Positions 1-22,013 of a stretch of DNA of 64,000 bases are shown one piece after another. Numbering within the stretch: the first letter of the stretch is position 1; the number at the start of each line of letters is the position of its first letter. The stretch comes from Oasisia sp. SBJ-2009 (lineage: Eukaryota > Annelida > Polychaeta > Sabellida > Siboglinidae), in contig OZ024861.1 of the NCBI GenBank assembly GCA_964017155.1, forward strand, positions 31,774,377 through 31,838,376, read 5' to 3'. The notes below the pieces were generated by a model that was not told where the DNA came from, made no database searches, and worked only from the letters and a program-made list of their open reading frames with translations. The position numbers were made by a program, and so were the translations under genes.

Positions 1-74
1 AAACTGTTTGTACTGTTAATCATAATATTATCATACATTAGATTAGATCCCAGCAACAATATATATCCGCGGCA

Positions 75-75
<1 letters not shown>

Positions 76-154
<79 letters not shown>

Positions 155-205
155 GCGGCAGAATATATATATAGATAATATATAATATATATATATATAT
201 ATAAT
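76..205. repeat. (AT)n microsatellite with an embedded CGCGGCAG motif
   Basis: Nearly uninterrupted AT dinucleotides. The motif CGCGGCAGAATATATA occurs at both ends of the longest run, about 87 bp apart, so the array probably grew together with that flank. Confidence 0.9.
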
Positions 206-1174
206 CGTGAACAAATGCATGCAACTTAATGTGTATCATACTGGCTGCGTACCATAGCATTTAAAAGCGTATGCGTAATTTATTTGAATGCGGATGCTTC
301 TTATTATAATCACATTTCAACCCGAATGTGAATGTTTGCATCGAAATGAGAATGTGTGTGTTACTTGTATTGTTAAGCAAATAAAACCATGTAAATGTTT
401 AGCATGAAAGAAAAAACATAATGGTCGGTATTTGTAATAATAACATACAAATACGAGATTTATTCTCAAAACCTGTTTGCAATATTATATATAATTAATA
501 AGACAAAAGACTTAATAAGTTATATTTAAGGCCCGCTGCAACCACAGTGTGCATGTATGATGGCACATGTGCTAATTTTCACGAAACTGTTCTATGGTGT
601 ATTTTTTACATCTTCATTATTTACCATCCGTTGTGTGTATTTTTAACATCTTCATTATTTAACATAAGCTCAGATAACCCTCCCTTGTGTTGCCCAACTA
701 ACCCCATCTCGACTATCTTGCCATTGCTTAACAGTGGCTACTAGAGGGGATTTGCAGGTTACAGGAATTTATTTCATGATCTGCTTAGCATGCTGGACAC
801 TGGGCAGACATTTGCCCACTGGTCAGTGGCCTTTGTCTTTCGTCAGTGATGCATGTCTTGTTGCGATGCGTGGGCAGGAATGCTGAATGCGAAATGCTTC
901 AAAAGGACCACTGAACTCCTTTGGCAAGACAACAATCATTCAAGATTGCCTAATTACATGAAAGCTGCTGGTTAAACGTTGCTTAGCATTTCATCAGTGG
1001 TTGAACGGGACGCCATTGGGGACTTTTGTATTGCAATGCGTGAATAGGAATGTTGGCTGGGGGTTAGCTTGGCCCAGGCCGTGACAGTTCGGGTAAAAGT
1101 AATTATGTTTGCAGCATGTCAACTTTTATTTGGTGTGAACTAGATGAAACAAATGAAAAGTTAGATGTTTGACA

Positions 1175-1310
1175 TTTGAATGCGAGTGCGAATGCCCGTG
1201 GTTTGCACTCGAATGCGAATTAGAATGTTTGATGATCGCATTCGAATGCGAATGAGAATACGTCGAAAATTGAACGGTTGCGTGCGAATGCTCATTCGAA
1301 TGCCAAACAT
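1175..1310. repeat. Degenerate GAATGC hexamer repeat
   Basis: The hexamer GAATGC/GAATGT and its complement GCATTC recur many times, producing TTCGAATGCGAATG-type palindromes. Scattered related hexamers also occur at about 240-355 and 2265-2290. No known element is recognised. Confidence 0.6.
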
Positions 1311-1380
1311 TCGTCAATAAGCTTGATACATTACACAATGAATGTGATCATTCAGTTACACTTACGTTTTCTTTTCCAAG

Positions 1381-1469
1381 ATGTTAAGCCGAATCAGATC
1401 CGTTGTGGGGAACATTCGGATTATGGATCCATAACTCTGCTGTTCCAGGACGACGTGGGTGGTCTTCAG
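1381..1469 (+). CDS. Oxygenase exon with HxD iron-binding motif
   Basis: Acceptor TTTTCCAAG precedes position 1381 and donor CAG|GTAGAG follows 1469. It contributes 2 nt of a split codon and 29 codons, ending in DDVGGLQ. Reading on past 1469 stays open to about 1607 but loses family similarity, so the donor at 1470 is preferred. Confidence 0.85.
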
Positions 1470-2601
1470 GTAGAGTACCTGCCCAATGTGACGCACCTAA
1501 TGGAGTATCTAAATACATATGACCAAGCAGAGTCACATTTGAAGGAATCGTTTAAACTTGTCCCTAACCTAAGCTACTTCCTTGTCTACACTGTGAGTAA
1601 ACTATGAGGCTAAGTTGAAAGATTGTTTCGAAATTTGGAAATTATTACAAACTATTGAAGCGTGCGTGTGTGTATGCGCGTGCGTGTGCGTTTGTATATT
1701 ATAACCGCTATCACTATTAATGGTGCCAATGTCTATTCAAACCGTCATGATAATTTCAGCTACGATCGCGAAACGGAGAATTCGTCCCAGCTACGCCAAA
1801 GGCCGGCACAATGTACATCAACATAGCGGAAGCCTTGCAGCGCTGGACTGCCGATAAACTCATCTCAACCGTAAGCGAGCTTGATGTCAACATTATCATT
1901 TTACAACTGCGTAGTCTGTTATACTAGGTAAACTCAGTTTATGTTAAGATTGTTTGAAATGCATTGCATTTATAATTGTTAGTATAATACAGCAATAAAC
2001 TAATAAGCAACGTTTATGAGCGCCTGCGCAAACAACAACAGCGCACCTTGTGGCTGTGGTCCGCCCAGTTCGCAAGGTCGAGGAGGTTCGCCTTTCAAAA
2101 TTCAAACATCGACAGTGACAACAAAATGTATAATGACAATGACACGTAAACCGATATTCAGAAGTCAAAATTCCACTATGGAATTATGGCCGTAATATCA
2201 CTATTACTGTATAGATTGCAGCGACTGTTGTTTACAAAATTCGCAACGTTATTCTCATCATTGTGAATGCAAACACGAATGTGAATAGTTGTATGGTTTC
2301 ACGTGTTGCCTCTGTCGACAAACTCATATTGAGAAAAATAGGTGGACAACTATTATACCGACAAAATATTATATTTAAACAACTGTTTGTTATGATTCGT
2401 TTCGTCTATTCTTGACAGGAACACCGTGTCGTCATTCCGGAAGCACCGTCCGACAGAGAGAAAGTGCGCATGTCCGTCGCCTACTTCACGCAACCTGATC
2501 GCGATTCTTTGATTCATTGTTTGGACGGGTCCGACAAATATGAGCCGATCACATCAGCTGAGTTACTCAGCATGCGCCTTAGGGCCACCCACCCGGAATA
2601 A
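1381..2601 (+). CDS. 2-oxoglutarate/Fe(II) dioxygenase, isopenicillin-N-synthase-like (3' part of gene)
   Basis: Non-haem iron dioxygenase of the 2OG-Fe(II) family; the substrate is unknown. Three exons are visible: 1381-1469, 1760-1870 and 2419-2601, joined by GT-AG introns in consistent phase (entering at phase 1, then 0 and 0), giving 127 codons including the stop. The first carries the HxD iron motif in RCGEHSDYGSITLLFQDD followed by GGLQ. The second has NGEFVPATPKAGTMYINIAE, the strand usually reading 'P..GT.vvNiGD' in this family. The third supplies the distal iron-ligand His (EHRVV) and the 2OG-binding R-x-S (RMSVAYF). The stop TAA at 2599-2601 ends the protein at RATHPE. All catalytic residues seen are intact. 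The N-terminal half (DIOX_N region) and the start codon lie left of the window. No signal or membrane segment is visible in this part. The family is best known from fungi, bacteria and plants, but intron-containing animal members exist. Confidence 0.9.
1760..1870 (+). CDS. Oxygenase exon, jelly-roll core
   Basis: Acceptor AATTTCAG and donor ACC|GTAAGC bound 37 codons in phase 0. The protein begins LRSRNGEFVPATPKAGTMYI, the usual continuation after 'GGLQ' in this family. Confidence 0.88.
2419..2601 (+). CDS. Oxygenase terminal exon, distal His and R-x-S
   Basis: Acceptor CTTGACAG precedes it. Its 61 codons end at TAA and include EHRVV (third iron ligand) and RMSVAYF (2-oxoglutarate anchor). 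Confidence 0.88.
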   Translation, partial: EHRVVIPEAPSDREKVRMSVAYFTQPDRDSLIHCLDGSDKYEPITSAELLSMRLRATHPE

Positions 2602-2602
2602 A
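2597..2602 (+). terminator. Candidate polyadenylation signal AATAAA overlapping the oxygenase stop
   Basis: GGAATAAATG: the TAA stop codon lies inside AATAAA. If it is used, the 3' UTR would be only about 15-30 nt. No transcript evidence is available. Confidence 0.4.
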
Positions 2603-2829
2603 TGTGACCGGAATTCTTCTCTTCCCTTTGCCGATGAAAAACATGTTCAAGCTTGTGTATGATGATTTCAAATATGATCATAATGAAGATGGTGCTTGGG
2701 GAGAATTACACGTGGACGATATAGGGTGGACGGTCAAACGAATGGTGAAGGTTAAAGGCAATGGAGCAGGTGGATAATACTGACAGCCAGAAGTGACGAT
2801 CAAAGATGGAGTCATACGTGGAAACAACG

Positions 2830-3128
2830 GAGCGCAGTGGCGCAGTGGCTGGGGCGTCAGACTCTCAACAGACACGATCCGGGTTTGAGTTATGTGCAGT
2901 CATGTGGAACTTTGTCTGTTTACCCTGTGTTTCCACAATTCACTCAGCTTTATGAAAGATTACCTGGCTATATACTGCAGTGGGTAGCTGTGTGCGTGCA
3001 TTTGTTGCAGCGTAGCTGGGTGTTTCATAGAGGTAGACATGGTGTTTGACTGACAAAATCAGCCACATAATAAAGTATAATATGCTTTGAGCAGCAATAA
3101 ATATTGGGTACTGCGCTGTATAAGAACT
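2830..3128 (+). mobile_element. tRNA-derived SINE, diverged copy
   Basis: The head TGGCGCAGTGGCTGGGGCG resembles a pol III A box and CCGGGTTTGAGTT a B box. The body and the 3' end (GGGTACTGCGCTGTATAAGA) match the better-preserved copy at 35027-35352. It lies just downstream of the oxygenase stop. Confidence 0.7.
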
Positions 3129-3704
3129 ATCGGCTAAACCCTGTATGTATTTGTGATGGTATAATATTCATTTACTAGTAATTTGTAACTGGTATGGCCT
3201 GGCTTAGGTTAATTTGAATGCATTTGTGCTATGTGGCGATTCACACTGGACTTGAGGCCTTATTTCAACAACAAAAAACCTTCTGAGTCAAGTAGAGGGT
3301 AGGTGGTTGGAGTAACGCAATAAACCTTATAGAGATAGGCCATATTTTAATGCATATATGAATAACACAGACGATGGTATCCCTAAACGACGCAACTGCC
3401 TTGTGAACACGTAAATAGATTGTTTCTGACATGTCAATTAATTGACTATTATCTTGGTTAGTACATACTTTGCTACTGTCATATTCCTGTGTTGTGTTTG
3501 TTTGAATTTGTTACGCATGAAGGCGTGCTGCGTCCTGTCGCATATGGTGCGACAATGTTGGACCGGCGGGGGTCGTGTGTTGATTAATTAATGATCTCAG
3601 TCTGTTCAATCATCGCATGTTGACAAGATTTGAAAGGTAACCTATTCGGCACATCATTACATCGCACATAAAATAGACGTATGGCCACCACTTCTCCCTG
3701 TTAT

Positions 3705-3706
<2 letters not shown>

Positions 3707-3784
<78 letters not shown>
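3707..3784. repeat. (TG)n microsatellite
   Basis: Uninterrupted TG dinucleotides over roughly 75 bp. Confidence 0.95.
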
Positions 3785-3785
<1 letters not shown>

Positions 3786-3827
3786 TTATATATACGTTTA
3801 TATATTTACATACGTATATTTATATAA

Positions 3828-3828
<1 letters not shown>

Positions 3829-3899
<71 letters not shown>
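3829..3899. repeat. (TA)n microsatellite
   Basis: Uninterrupted AT dinucleotides separated from the adjacent TG array by about 45 bp of TATA/TACG-rich DNA. Confidence 0.95.
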
Positions 3900-3902
<3 letters not shown>

Positions 3903-4187
3903 CCGGGAGCTAGGTCCAGCTATCAGGATGTTTCCTGTAAGTTTTTTTCACTAGTATTTCCTGATAACTGATACACTGGACCATAACAAGTTGGTAATGA
4001 CCAATCCCAACTCGGGGCCTCATTAGTAATGTCCGTGATGGTCTTGCTCATGGTTGCTTATATCCGTGGGAGGCAACGTCGACAGGGGGTTTACAATGCA
4101 CGTGAAGAGTGGTCTGTTAAGCCCATCGTGTGTTATGTCCGTGACGGATTATTTGTTCGTGATGGATTGTGTTTTTCGATTCTACGC

Positions 4188-4276
4188 TCACTCACTCACT
4201 CACTCACTCACTCACTCACTCACTCACTCACTCACTCACTCACTCACTCACTCACTCATTCATTCATTCATTCACT
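4188..4276. repeat. (CTCA)n then (TTCA)n tetranucleotide array
   Basis: CTCA is repeated about 17-18 times, changing to CATT/TTCA units at the right end. It creates an open frame of SLTH residues that is not a gene. Confidence 0.95.
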
Positions 4277-4859
4277 CAAAACAAATCCGCGACTTATATC
4301 TGGATCGATCGGACGTCATCCGGGTTGTTACGCTGAAGAACCATATCAGCAATATACTACACTTTTATCGTACGTTCACGAAGACAGCACATACCAATCA
4401 CACGACGATGTGGTGTACGAGAAGAATATACTCATTATTGAATATACTTTATTTAATTTGGTGAAACGTGTTCACACAATAATACTTTGCCAGGTTGGTT
4501 CCCTTGATCACGTTAAAATTGCAATGTTATCCACAGGTAATCATCTTCGTTTTTCATTAGTTCCGTTGAGGAAAAAGTCGCGATTCGAAATAAAAAAGTC
4601 GTCCACAATATCTTCTGCACTTCACACAGTGAACGACGTGAATGACACGACATCTAATAGCATGTGTATTGCATTACTCATTACTTGGGTTGCTTACTTA
4701 CAACTCGCAACATTTGTCACCTGCGCTATTGTCTGGTCTTGCCTGCAGAAAAGATCAGGTTTCGCAATCTGACAAATTGGTTTGTTGTGTACGAGTTATG
4801 TAGACCATTTGTCTACTTTTGCTCAAGTCATTCACCCATTGTCTGAGCTCGTATTACAT

Positions 4860-5310
4860 ACATAGGTAGGTGCATGCATACATGCATACATGTATACATG
4901 CATACATGCATACATGCATGCATACAGGCATACATGCATACATGCATACATGTATACATGCATACATACATACATACCTACTTATCTGCATACATGCATA
5001 CATGTATACACGCGTACATGCCCACATACGTACGCACGAACGTAAGTATATACGCTGACATGTACACAAGACCGCACGTACGGACAAACACACGAACTCA
5101 CGTACATATATATATATATGCACACACATACGGAAGCCCACACAAACACATATCCACACATGCCTTCATGCACACATGTATACATGCACATATGCACACA
5201 TGCACACATGCACACATGCACACATACACACAGACACACATGCACAAATGCACACATACACGCACATACACGGACATACACGCACATACACGCACGCACA
5301 CGCACACGCA
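4860..5310. repeat. CATACATG / CACACATG microsatellite cluster
   Basis: The left part is CATACATG octamers (4870-5020). The right part is CACACATG, CACACATACACG and similar units (5110-5310). Open frames on both strands are repeat artefacts. Confidence 0.9.
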
Positions 5311-6029
5311 AGTGAACGAAACATCGAAAACAATTAAGTTGTTGGAAAAAGACTGCCATCTTTCAATATTAACTTTCAATATTAACTCTAAACACAACTG
5401 TAGGCCAGAGCACATTCGTAAAAAAACTGGGATACCTCCGTAAAACTCAAAACGGATGACCTGAAGGGGATATGAAAAAATCATTCGAAGTATAAACCGT
5501 CTTTATTATATAAGCCACTCTGATCAATCAAATAGCGTAAAAGCTATAGCAATATGAAGCTTTAGCTAAAACGTTTCGATTGTTTTTTCGAGTTTGTGAG
5601 AATTGTAGCATTAACATTAAATTCCACTCGCACTTGTTATATTACATATAATTATATGTGCCAAGCTATCTTTCATTCTCCCGCTGAGCGACTTACATTA
5701 TCAATTACACCAATACTATAGTACACGAAGTGGCTGTTATCGATAAAAGCAAGGTTTCACTCACTGTCAAGTGTTTGTGCCGCGTCGCCATCTTAACAAC
5801 ATTGGGCATGGTCGGTCAGTGATTTTGCCAGAAGTTGTCAATCGTGGACAGGTATGGATGTTCACAAGGCGAAGACGCCTAAAAAAACATAAATAGAGTG
5901 TTTAGTTATGTACGGTGACTAAATACGTTGAAATCAGTAGGCTCAGTACTTACACATCCCACTGGTGTCAAAGGCATAAATCCCACAGCGACGCTGTCGA
6001 GATTACTATAAACAAACTAGCATCTCTTG

Positions 6030-6200
6030 GCAGCGTTCGCTTGCGCGGCGTAATAATGGCGGCAACCCGGAAGACAATACACCTACTGTGACGTCACGAC
6101 AATACGGCCGACGCGCCATCTTCGTTTCTGGTGACGTCATATTTCGATATGGCGACATCGTTGATCTAAGCGAACTAGGAGAACCTGTTTCTTCCGTCTT
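6030..6200. promoter_or_regulatory. Candidate CpG-rich promoter with CRE and YY1-like sites
   Basis: A local CpG-rich patch in AT-rich surroundings holds GTGACGTCAC (about 6080) and GGTGACGTCAT (about 6130), both full CRE cores. It also holds GCGCCATCTTCG, whose complement is a YY1-like AAGATGGCGC, and an ATGGCGGC. PIH1D1 exon 1 begins just after a good splice acceptor 2.3 kb downstream, so a non-coding first exon here is plausible. This is inference only; it could also belong to a transposon. Confidence 0.35.
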
Positions 6201-6399
6201 CTTCCTCTTCCCTCCGAGGTCTGCATCTGACCTAGCGTATTGATCCCTTATAGGTACACACATAGGCCTACCGTGTATAAGGCTTAATTGTGCGACATTC
6301 GGGTACGTTTCATGTGCAATGTGCTTTGCGCATAGCACTGCACCACCAGTCGCACAGTTCAACAATTCCAGTCCCTGTCTATTGGCTTTCATACCAAAT

Positions 6400-6480
6400 A
6401 CAACTTGCTTCCTGCATCCGGGTATTAAACCCGGCCCGCCGGCGTGCCAGTCGGACTACTACACTACCCGCGCCTCTTGT
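6400..6480 (-). mobile_element. tRNA-like segment, possible SINE head
   Basis: Read on the minus strand, GGCGCGGGTAGTGTAGTAGT resembles an A-box region and GCCGGGTTTAATACCCGG a B box about 40 nt later. The B-box core is T rather than C and the 3' limit is unclear, so the call is weak. Confidence 0.35.
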
Positions 6481-7050
6481 AACGAAGTTTCAAATTGAGG
6501 TGGGCTTGCAATGTACACAGGTACCAAATTCTTGTCGGAAATTGCACATAATTCATATTCTTGTTCTCATGCACACCCCACTGTACATGGCGCATGCCAT
6601 TCTCCAATTAGTTGTCAATTTCTGAAGTTTTTCACCTGGGCCAATGAAAATAGAACACATTCGTTTACATAATGATTTTACACTCTAATGTAAAAAACCT
6701 TTGTAGTGCTTATAATTTATGTAGCTCAGTATCAATGATTATATTGGCCATTAAATTGCTTATTAGTTCCTTTATAATTTCGTTTTCAAACTGAACTTGC
6801 TAAATGTCTGCTGTGTTGTTGTAGGTCTTCCTATTTTATTCCAAAGTGTGCCTGACAAAAACAGCTCTCAGAACACGACGCTACAGAAATGGTGCACCCC
6901 ACACAGGTCTTGCGTACACTCGTAGTTGTATGGGTTAAATTGTTTGAAAGAACTTTTGTTTTTCGTATGACAGTTCAACATAATCGCACATGACACGGCC
7001 AGTGACCTGTCCTATTGGCATGCATCATTGTGTCGTATGCTATTGGTTCC

Positions 7051-7565
7051 GGTGCGCGGACAAAACCCCCTCCGGACAAAACCCCCTTGGACAAAACCCC
7101 CTCGGACAAAACCCCCTTGGACAAAACCCCCTCCATACATAACTCCATCAGTACATAAGCTCCTTCCGGACAAAAAACCCTCGGACAAAACCCCCTCATC
7201 AGTGATACTAGACTCAAAAATGATTAAATATTTTATTTCTATTGCAATCATCAACCTTCAAGTTGCATTTATCAGAGTGTTTATTTCGGTCAGTTTATTT
7301 CCACCGGTGTTCATTTCCACCGAATGGTATGGCCGACTAGAGAGTAACTTGCTTTCACCATTTTCTGAAGCCACATTCACAAACATAACTTGGTTATAGT
7401 AACAGTGGTTACCAAGTTGCCCAGAGCTACAGACTGCCAGGCAGGCAAAAGACAAACCCAGACTAGAGACTAACTTGCTTGAATAGCACCTTTTTATGCC
7501 AGTAATTATAAAATATTTGGTATGTATTTAATTTTTTTACATACCAAATTATATATATATATGTG

Positions 7566-7660
<95 letters not shown>

Positions 7661-7661
7661 G

Positions 7662-7695
<34 letters not shown>

Positions 7696-7911
7696 TATAC
7701 ATATTATATAGTATGCACAAACATACAAGCCAAGTTAAGTTTAATTATATTGATAATTCAAGAGACTAGTATCTATGATGAGGGGGTTTTGTCCGGAAGG
7801 AGCTTATGTACTGATGGAGTTATGTATGGAGGGGGTTTTGTCCAAGGGGGTTTTGTCCGAGGGGGTTTTGTCCGAGGGGGTTTTGTCCGGAGGGGGTTTT
7901 GTCCTACCTTC
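7051..7911. mobile_element. Foldback-type transposon with tandem-repeat inverted arms
   Basis: Left arm (about 7051-7215) and right arm (about 7762-7911) are inverted copies. Each contains four to six copies of a 14-16 bp unit, GGACAAAACCCCCT, plus a shared segment CATACATAACTCCATCAGTA and an inner edge ending GATGAG/TAGTCTC. The direct repeat ATTGGTTCC flanks the arms at 7042-7050 and 7912-7920, consistent with a 9 bp target-site duplication. The centre holds about 190 bp of AT array and unremarkable DNA. No transposase is encoded, so it would be non-autonomous. Inverted arms built of direct repeats match the classic foldback (FB) design; the superfamily is not assigned. Confidence 0.75.
7550..7705. 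repeat. (AT)n microsatellite inside the foldback element
   Basis: AT dinucleotides with a few GT/GTATG interruptions in the loop between the two inverted arms. Confidence 0.9.
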
Positions 7912-7924
7912 ATTGGTTCCATGG

Positions 7925-8047
7925 CAGAAGCCGGTCTAGTTCACTACATAGATACGATAGAGCCTCAGACTCTCAATAGCGAGGATCCAGGTTTGACTTA
8001 TGTGCAGCCATGTGGAACTTTGGGCAAGTCTGACAGCCCAGTTTGCT
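7925..8047 (+). mobile_element. 5' part of a tRNA-derived SINE
   Basis: GAGCCTCAGACTCTCAATAG, then CCAGGTTTGACTTATGTGCA and ATGTGGAACTTTGGGCAAG, match the first about 120 bp of the copies at 2830 and 35027. The 3' half is missing. It abuts the right end of the foldback element. Confidence 0.6.
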
Positions 8048-8296
8048 AAGTCCTAGCTGTTATCGTGTGTTGATTTTTGAAGCATGTTAGATCCAGGAAT
8101 TACGACAAATAACATGATTTCAGAATACACTTACTGTCTGCAGGGTGCACGATAGTTTTATCCAGTTGGTAGACTGTTGGAATATAGCTGAGTCACAGAC
8201 AACTATTGTATATTAGTCATGAATTTTGTTTACTAGTCCTTAGGTAAGTCCTATTAGACATACTATAATTATATATATACTTATATGTGCATGTAC

Positions 8297-8328
8297 ACGT
8301 ACACACGCACACGCACCACACCACACCA

Positions 8329-8400
<72 letters not shown>

Positions 8401-8406
8401 CACACA
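8297..8406. repeat. (CACG)n / (CA)n microsatellite
   Basis: CACG units for about 70 bp pass into CA dinucleotides. Confidence 0.93.
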
Positions 8407-8531
8407 GTAACATCAAGGATATCCTTGGTAACATGGTGACCCCGTCATTGGCTTAATCGTAGTAACGGGTATTCACATGTCACTTGCGGTACAAGCTGCT
8501 GATGTTTTTTTTCCAGTTTCGAACTTTGTGG

Positions 8532-19885
<11,354 letters not shown>

Positions 19886-20224
19886 CAGATGAAAACAAGA
19901 AGACTCTGTGTGCCTTTCTGTACTTTTAGTGGGGGGCTGAAACGCTTCAACAACCGTTGCCCAAAAACCTACCATCTAGAGGCTATGTGACTGATTTGAT
20001 AAGCATGGAGCCATAGCCTATTTTAAATAATTGTTCAAACTGATGTCATTGACCACTGGGCGTTGTCATATTACGTTCAAGTGGCATTTGGGGTGACTAG
20101 CTCCTGCCTACTCAATGTAAATTATATTTGCATATTTTCATCAGTAGACATTTGCGCACGAAAAAAAAAAATATGGTGCCATATTATATATGGTAAGCAG
20201 TATATAGGTAAAAAATCAATTTGA

Positions 20225-20230
20225 AATAAA
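20225..20230 (+). terminator. PIH1D1: Candidate polyadenylation signal for PIH1D1
   Basis: AATAAA about 340 nt after the stop, in an A-rich stretch. Further AATAAA-like hexamers occur near 20399 and 20430, so the actual site is uncertain. Confidence 0.35.
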
Positions 20231-20859
20231 AAAGTTTAAACTAAATTACAATGACTGATAACAAATGACAGCTTTTTAAACGGCATGGTGCACTACTTGC
20301 AGAAGGGAAAACTCCCCTGAAGTTGGGAATTTCCTTACCGATTCCTTTGCAGTTGCATTTCAAATCGTTACACAGAGATTCAATTTGTCGAAGCCTCATA
20401 ATAAAAGTAATTTGAAATGACTGTATATAATAAAAAGTGTTTGATTAGATAGCAGCTAGTCAAACCACTTGAGCGTAATATGGCGGTGCCCAGTGGTCAA
20501 TGATAGCTAAGATTTGAAAAAGATGTTTAAAATATACCTTAGCTCAGTGGTCATCATATCATGGTCATATGTCTTCTAATGGTATACTCTTGTTATGTTA
20601 GGCAATGGTTATTCAAGTGTTTCCGCTCCCCTTTAACAATGTAATAGTGTGTAGCAACTTTAATAGATGTATTGTAAAGCTCAATGTCTTGTCTGTCTTA
20701 TTTCTTTCTGGGTGTGTCGTAATCATTATTTTCAAGGTTACATATTTTAACATATTGACTAAACAAATGTAAGACGTTTTAAAATATAATAATAATAATG
20801 TTATCTATTTTTGAATTGTCACTTTTTCGTATTCTTATTTGGAGTAAGTCTCTCCTACT

Positions 20860-20908
20860 CTCTCTTTCTCTCACTCTCTCCATGCCTCTCCTCCTCTCTC
20901 TCATTCTC

Positions 20909-20946
<38 letters not shown>
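20860..20946. repeat. (CT)n microsatellite
   Basis: CT dinucleotides, interrupted on the left by CTCC variants and pure over the last about 35 bp. Confidence 0.9.
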
Positions 20947-20949
<3 letters not shown>

Positions 20950-21420
20950 CAGACAAAACAAAAAAATGTTAGAATGTTTTGTTTACTGTTTATACTATTT
21001 CTGTACAACATTACAACATAATAACAAAATTCAAGATATCATTAAATACTTATACATGTAATCCAATAGCTCTTCCTCCATCAATCCCTTGTGAAGAAAG
21101 ATGGAGGCACGTCACTTTGTATGTGGTGCACTTTAGTCACACCCCCATCTTGATCCTCACCATCTTCACCTGAGTTGTCAAATCCTGTCTTAAAGATTCC
21201 TCTTAACACTTCATTGTAATGTTGGTCTGCTACAAAATGTTCTATATTTTTCAGTCTCTCCTGCTTTGTTCACTGTATGTGCTCCCAGATATCTACAGTT
21301 TTAAATGTTTTCTCTTTCCTGTCGTTTGGTGTCCTGTCTTAAATGTCCAAGTTATGTCCTAACCATCTTTGTCTATGCTGTATATGTTAGTAGATGAAAC
21401 CATTTATTAATAGAGTTTTA

Positions 21421-21435
21421 TTTCATAAACATGCA

Positions 21436-21505
<70 letters not shown>

Positions 21506-21649
21506 AGTAGAAAATGCATGTGTGCCAAATATATTTACATAAACCAAGGGATATACATAAGGTATTTAATTGACTGAGACCTCTCTGCTCTTTCTAAAAA
21601 ATGGGCAGCGTATATTTTTTCCATCTGGAACTACTTGATAAAATAATTC
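21421..21649 (+). repeat. Direct duplication, copy 1 (contains a CA array)
   Basis: TTTCATAAACATGCACAAAC, then the CA array, then GAAAATGCATGTGTGCCAAA through CTACTTGATAAAATAAT; near-identical to 21829-22013. Confidence 0.85.
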
Positions 21650-21828
21650 AAAGGATAAGAAGATGTATGTGAAGCGAACTGAATTGTGTGTTGGCAATCA
21701 GAGCAATAAATGTAGCGTTCCAAAATGTGTATATTAGCCCTGACTCTGTGATTATACTAAATGAAAATTATAAGTTTATACAAATTCACAGTTTAGATCC
21801 AGAAGTTGTTATTTTGTACGGTATCATA

Positions 21829-22013
21829 TTTCATAAACACACACACGCACGCATGCATGTGAGTAAGAAAATGCATGTGTGCCAAATATAGTTTAATATA
21901 TTTACATAAACCAAGGGATATACATAAGGTATTTAATTGAGTGAAACCTCTCTGCTCTTTCTAAAAAATGGGCAGTGTATATTTTTCCATCTGGAACTAC
22001 TTGATAAAATAAT
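21829..22013 (+). repeat. Direct duplication, copy 2
   Basis: Same order of segments as 21421-21649 but with a short CACG array instead of the long CA array and an extra ATAGTTTA insert. Spacing is about 400 bp. Confidence 0.85.

Larger units (their letters stand above)
1..1380. other. Intronic or intergenic DNA left of the oxygenase exons
   Basis: No exon of the oxygenase could be placed here, although its missing upstream exons must lie further left. The stretch holds an AT dinucleotide array at about 76-205, broken by two copies of a CGCGGCAGAATATATA motif (about 67 and 153), unremarkable AT-rich DNA, and a cluster of GAATGC/GAATGT hexamers (about 1175-1310). Confidence 0.6.
2602..8516. 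other. Repeat-rich interval between the oxygenase and PIH1D1
   Basis: No protein-coding exon is recognised. Contents: a SINE (about 2830-3128), TG and TA arrays (3707-3899), a TCAC tetranucleotide array (about 4188-4276), a Y-rich CATACATG array (4860-5310), a CpG-rich candidate promoter (6030-6200), a tRNA-like segment on the minus strand (about 6400-6480), a foldback element (7051-7911), a 5' SINE piece (about 7925-8047) and a CACG/CA array (8297-8406). Confidence 0.7.

Noticed and set aside
1278..1607. 109-codon continuous frame through the oxygenase exon
   Set aside because: Only 1381-1469 matches the family. The ends are intronic and are cut off by good splice sites.
4029..4772. 247-codon plus-strand open frame
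   Set aside because: It spans a CTCA tetranucleotide array and flanking DNA. There is no domain and no splice context, and an overlapping second frame is equally open.
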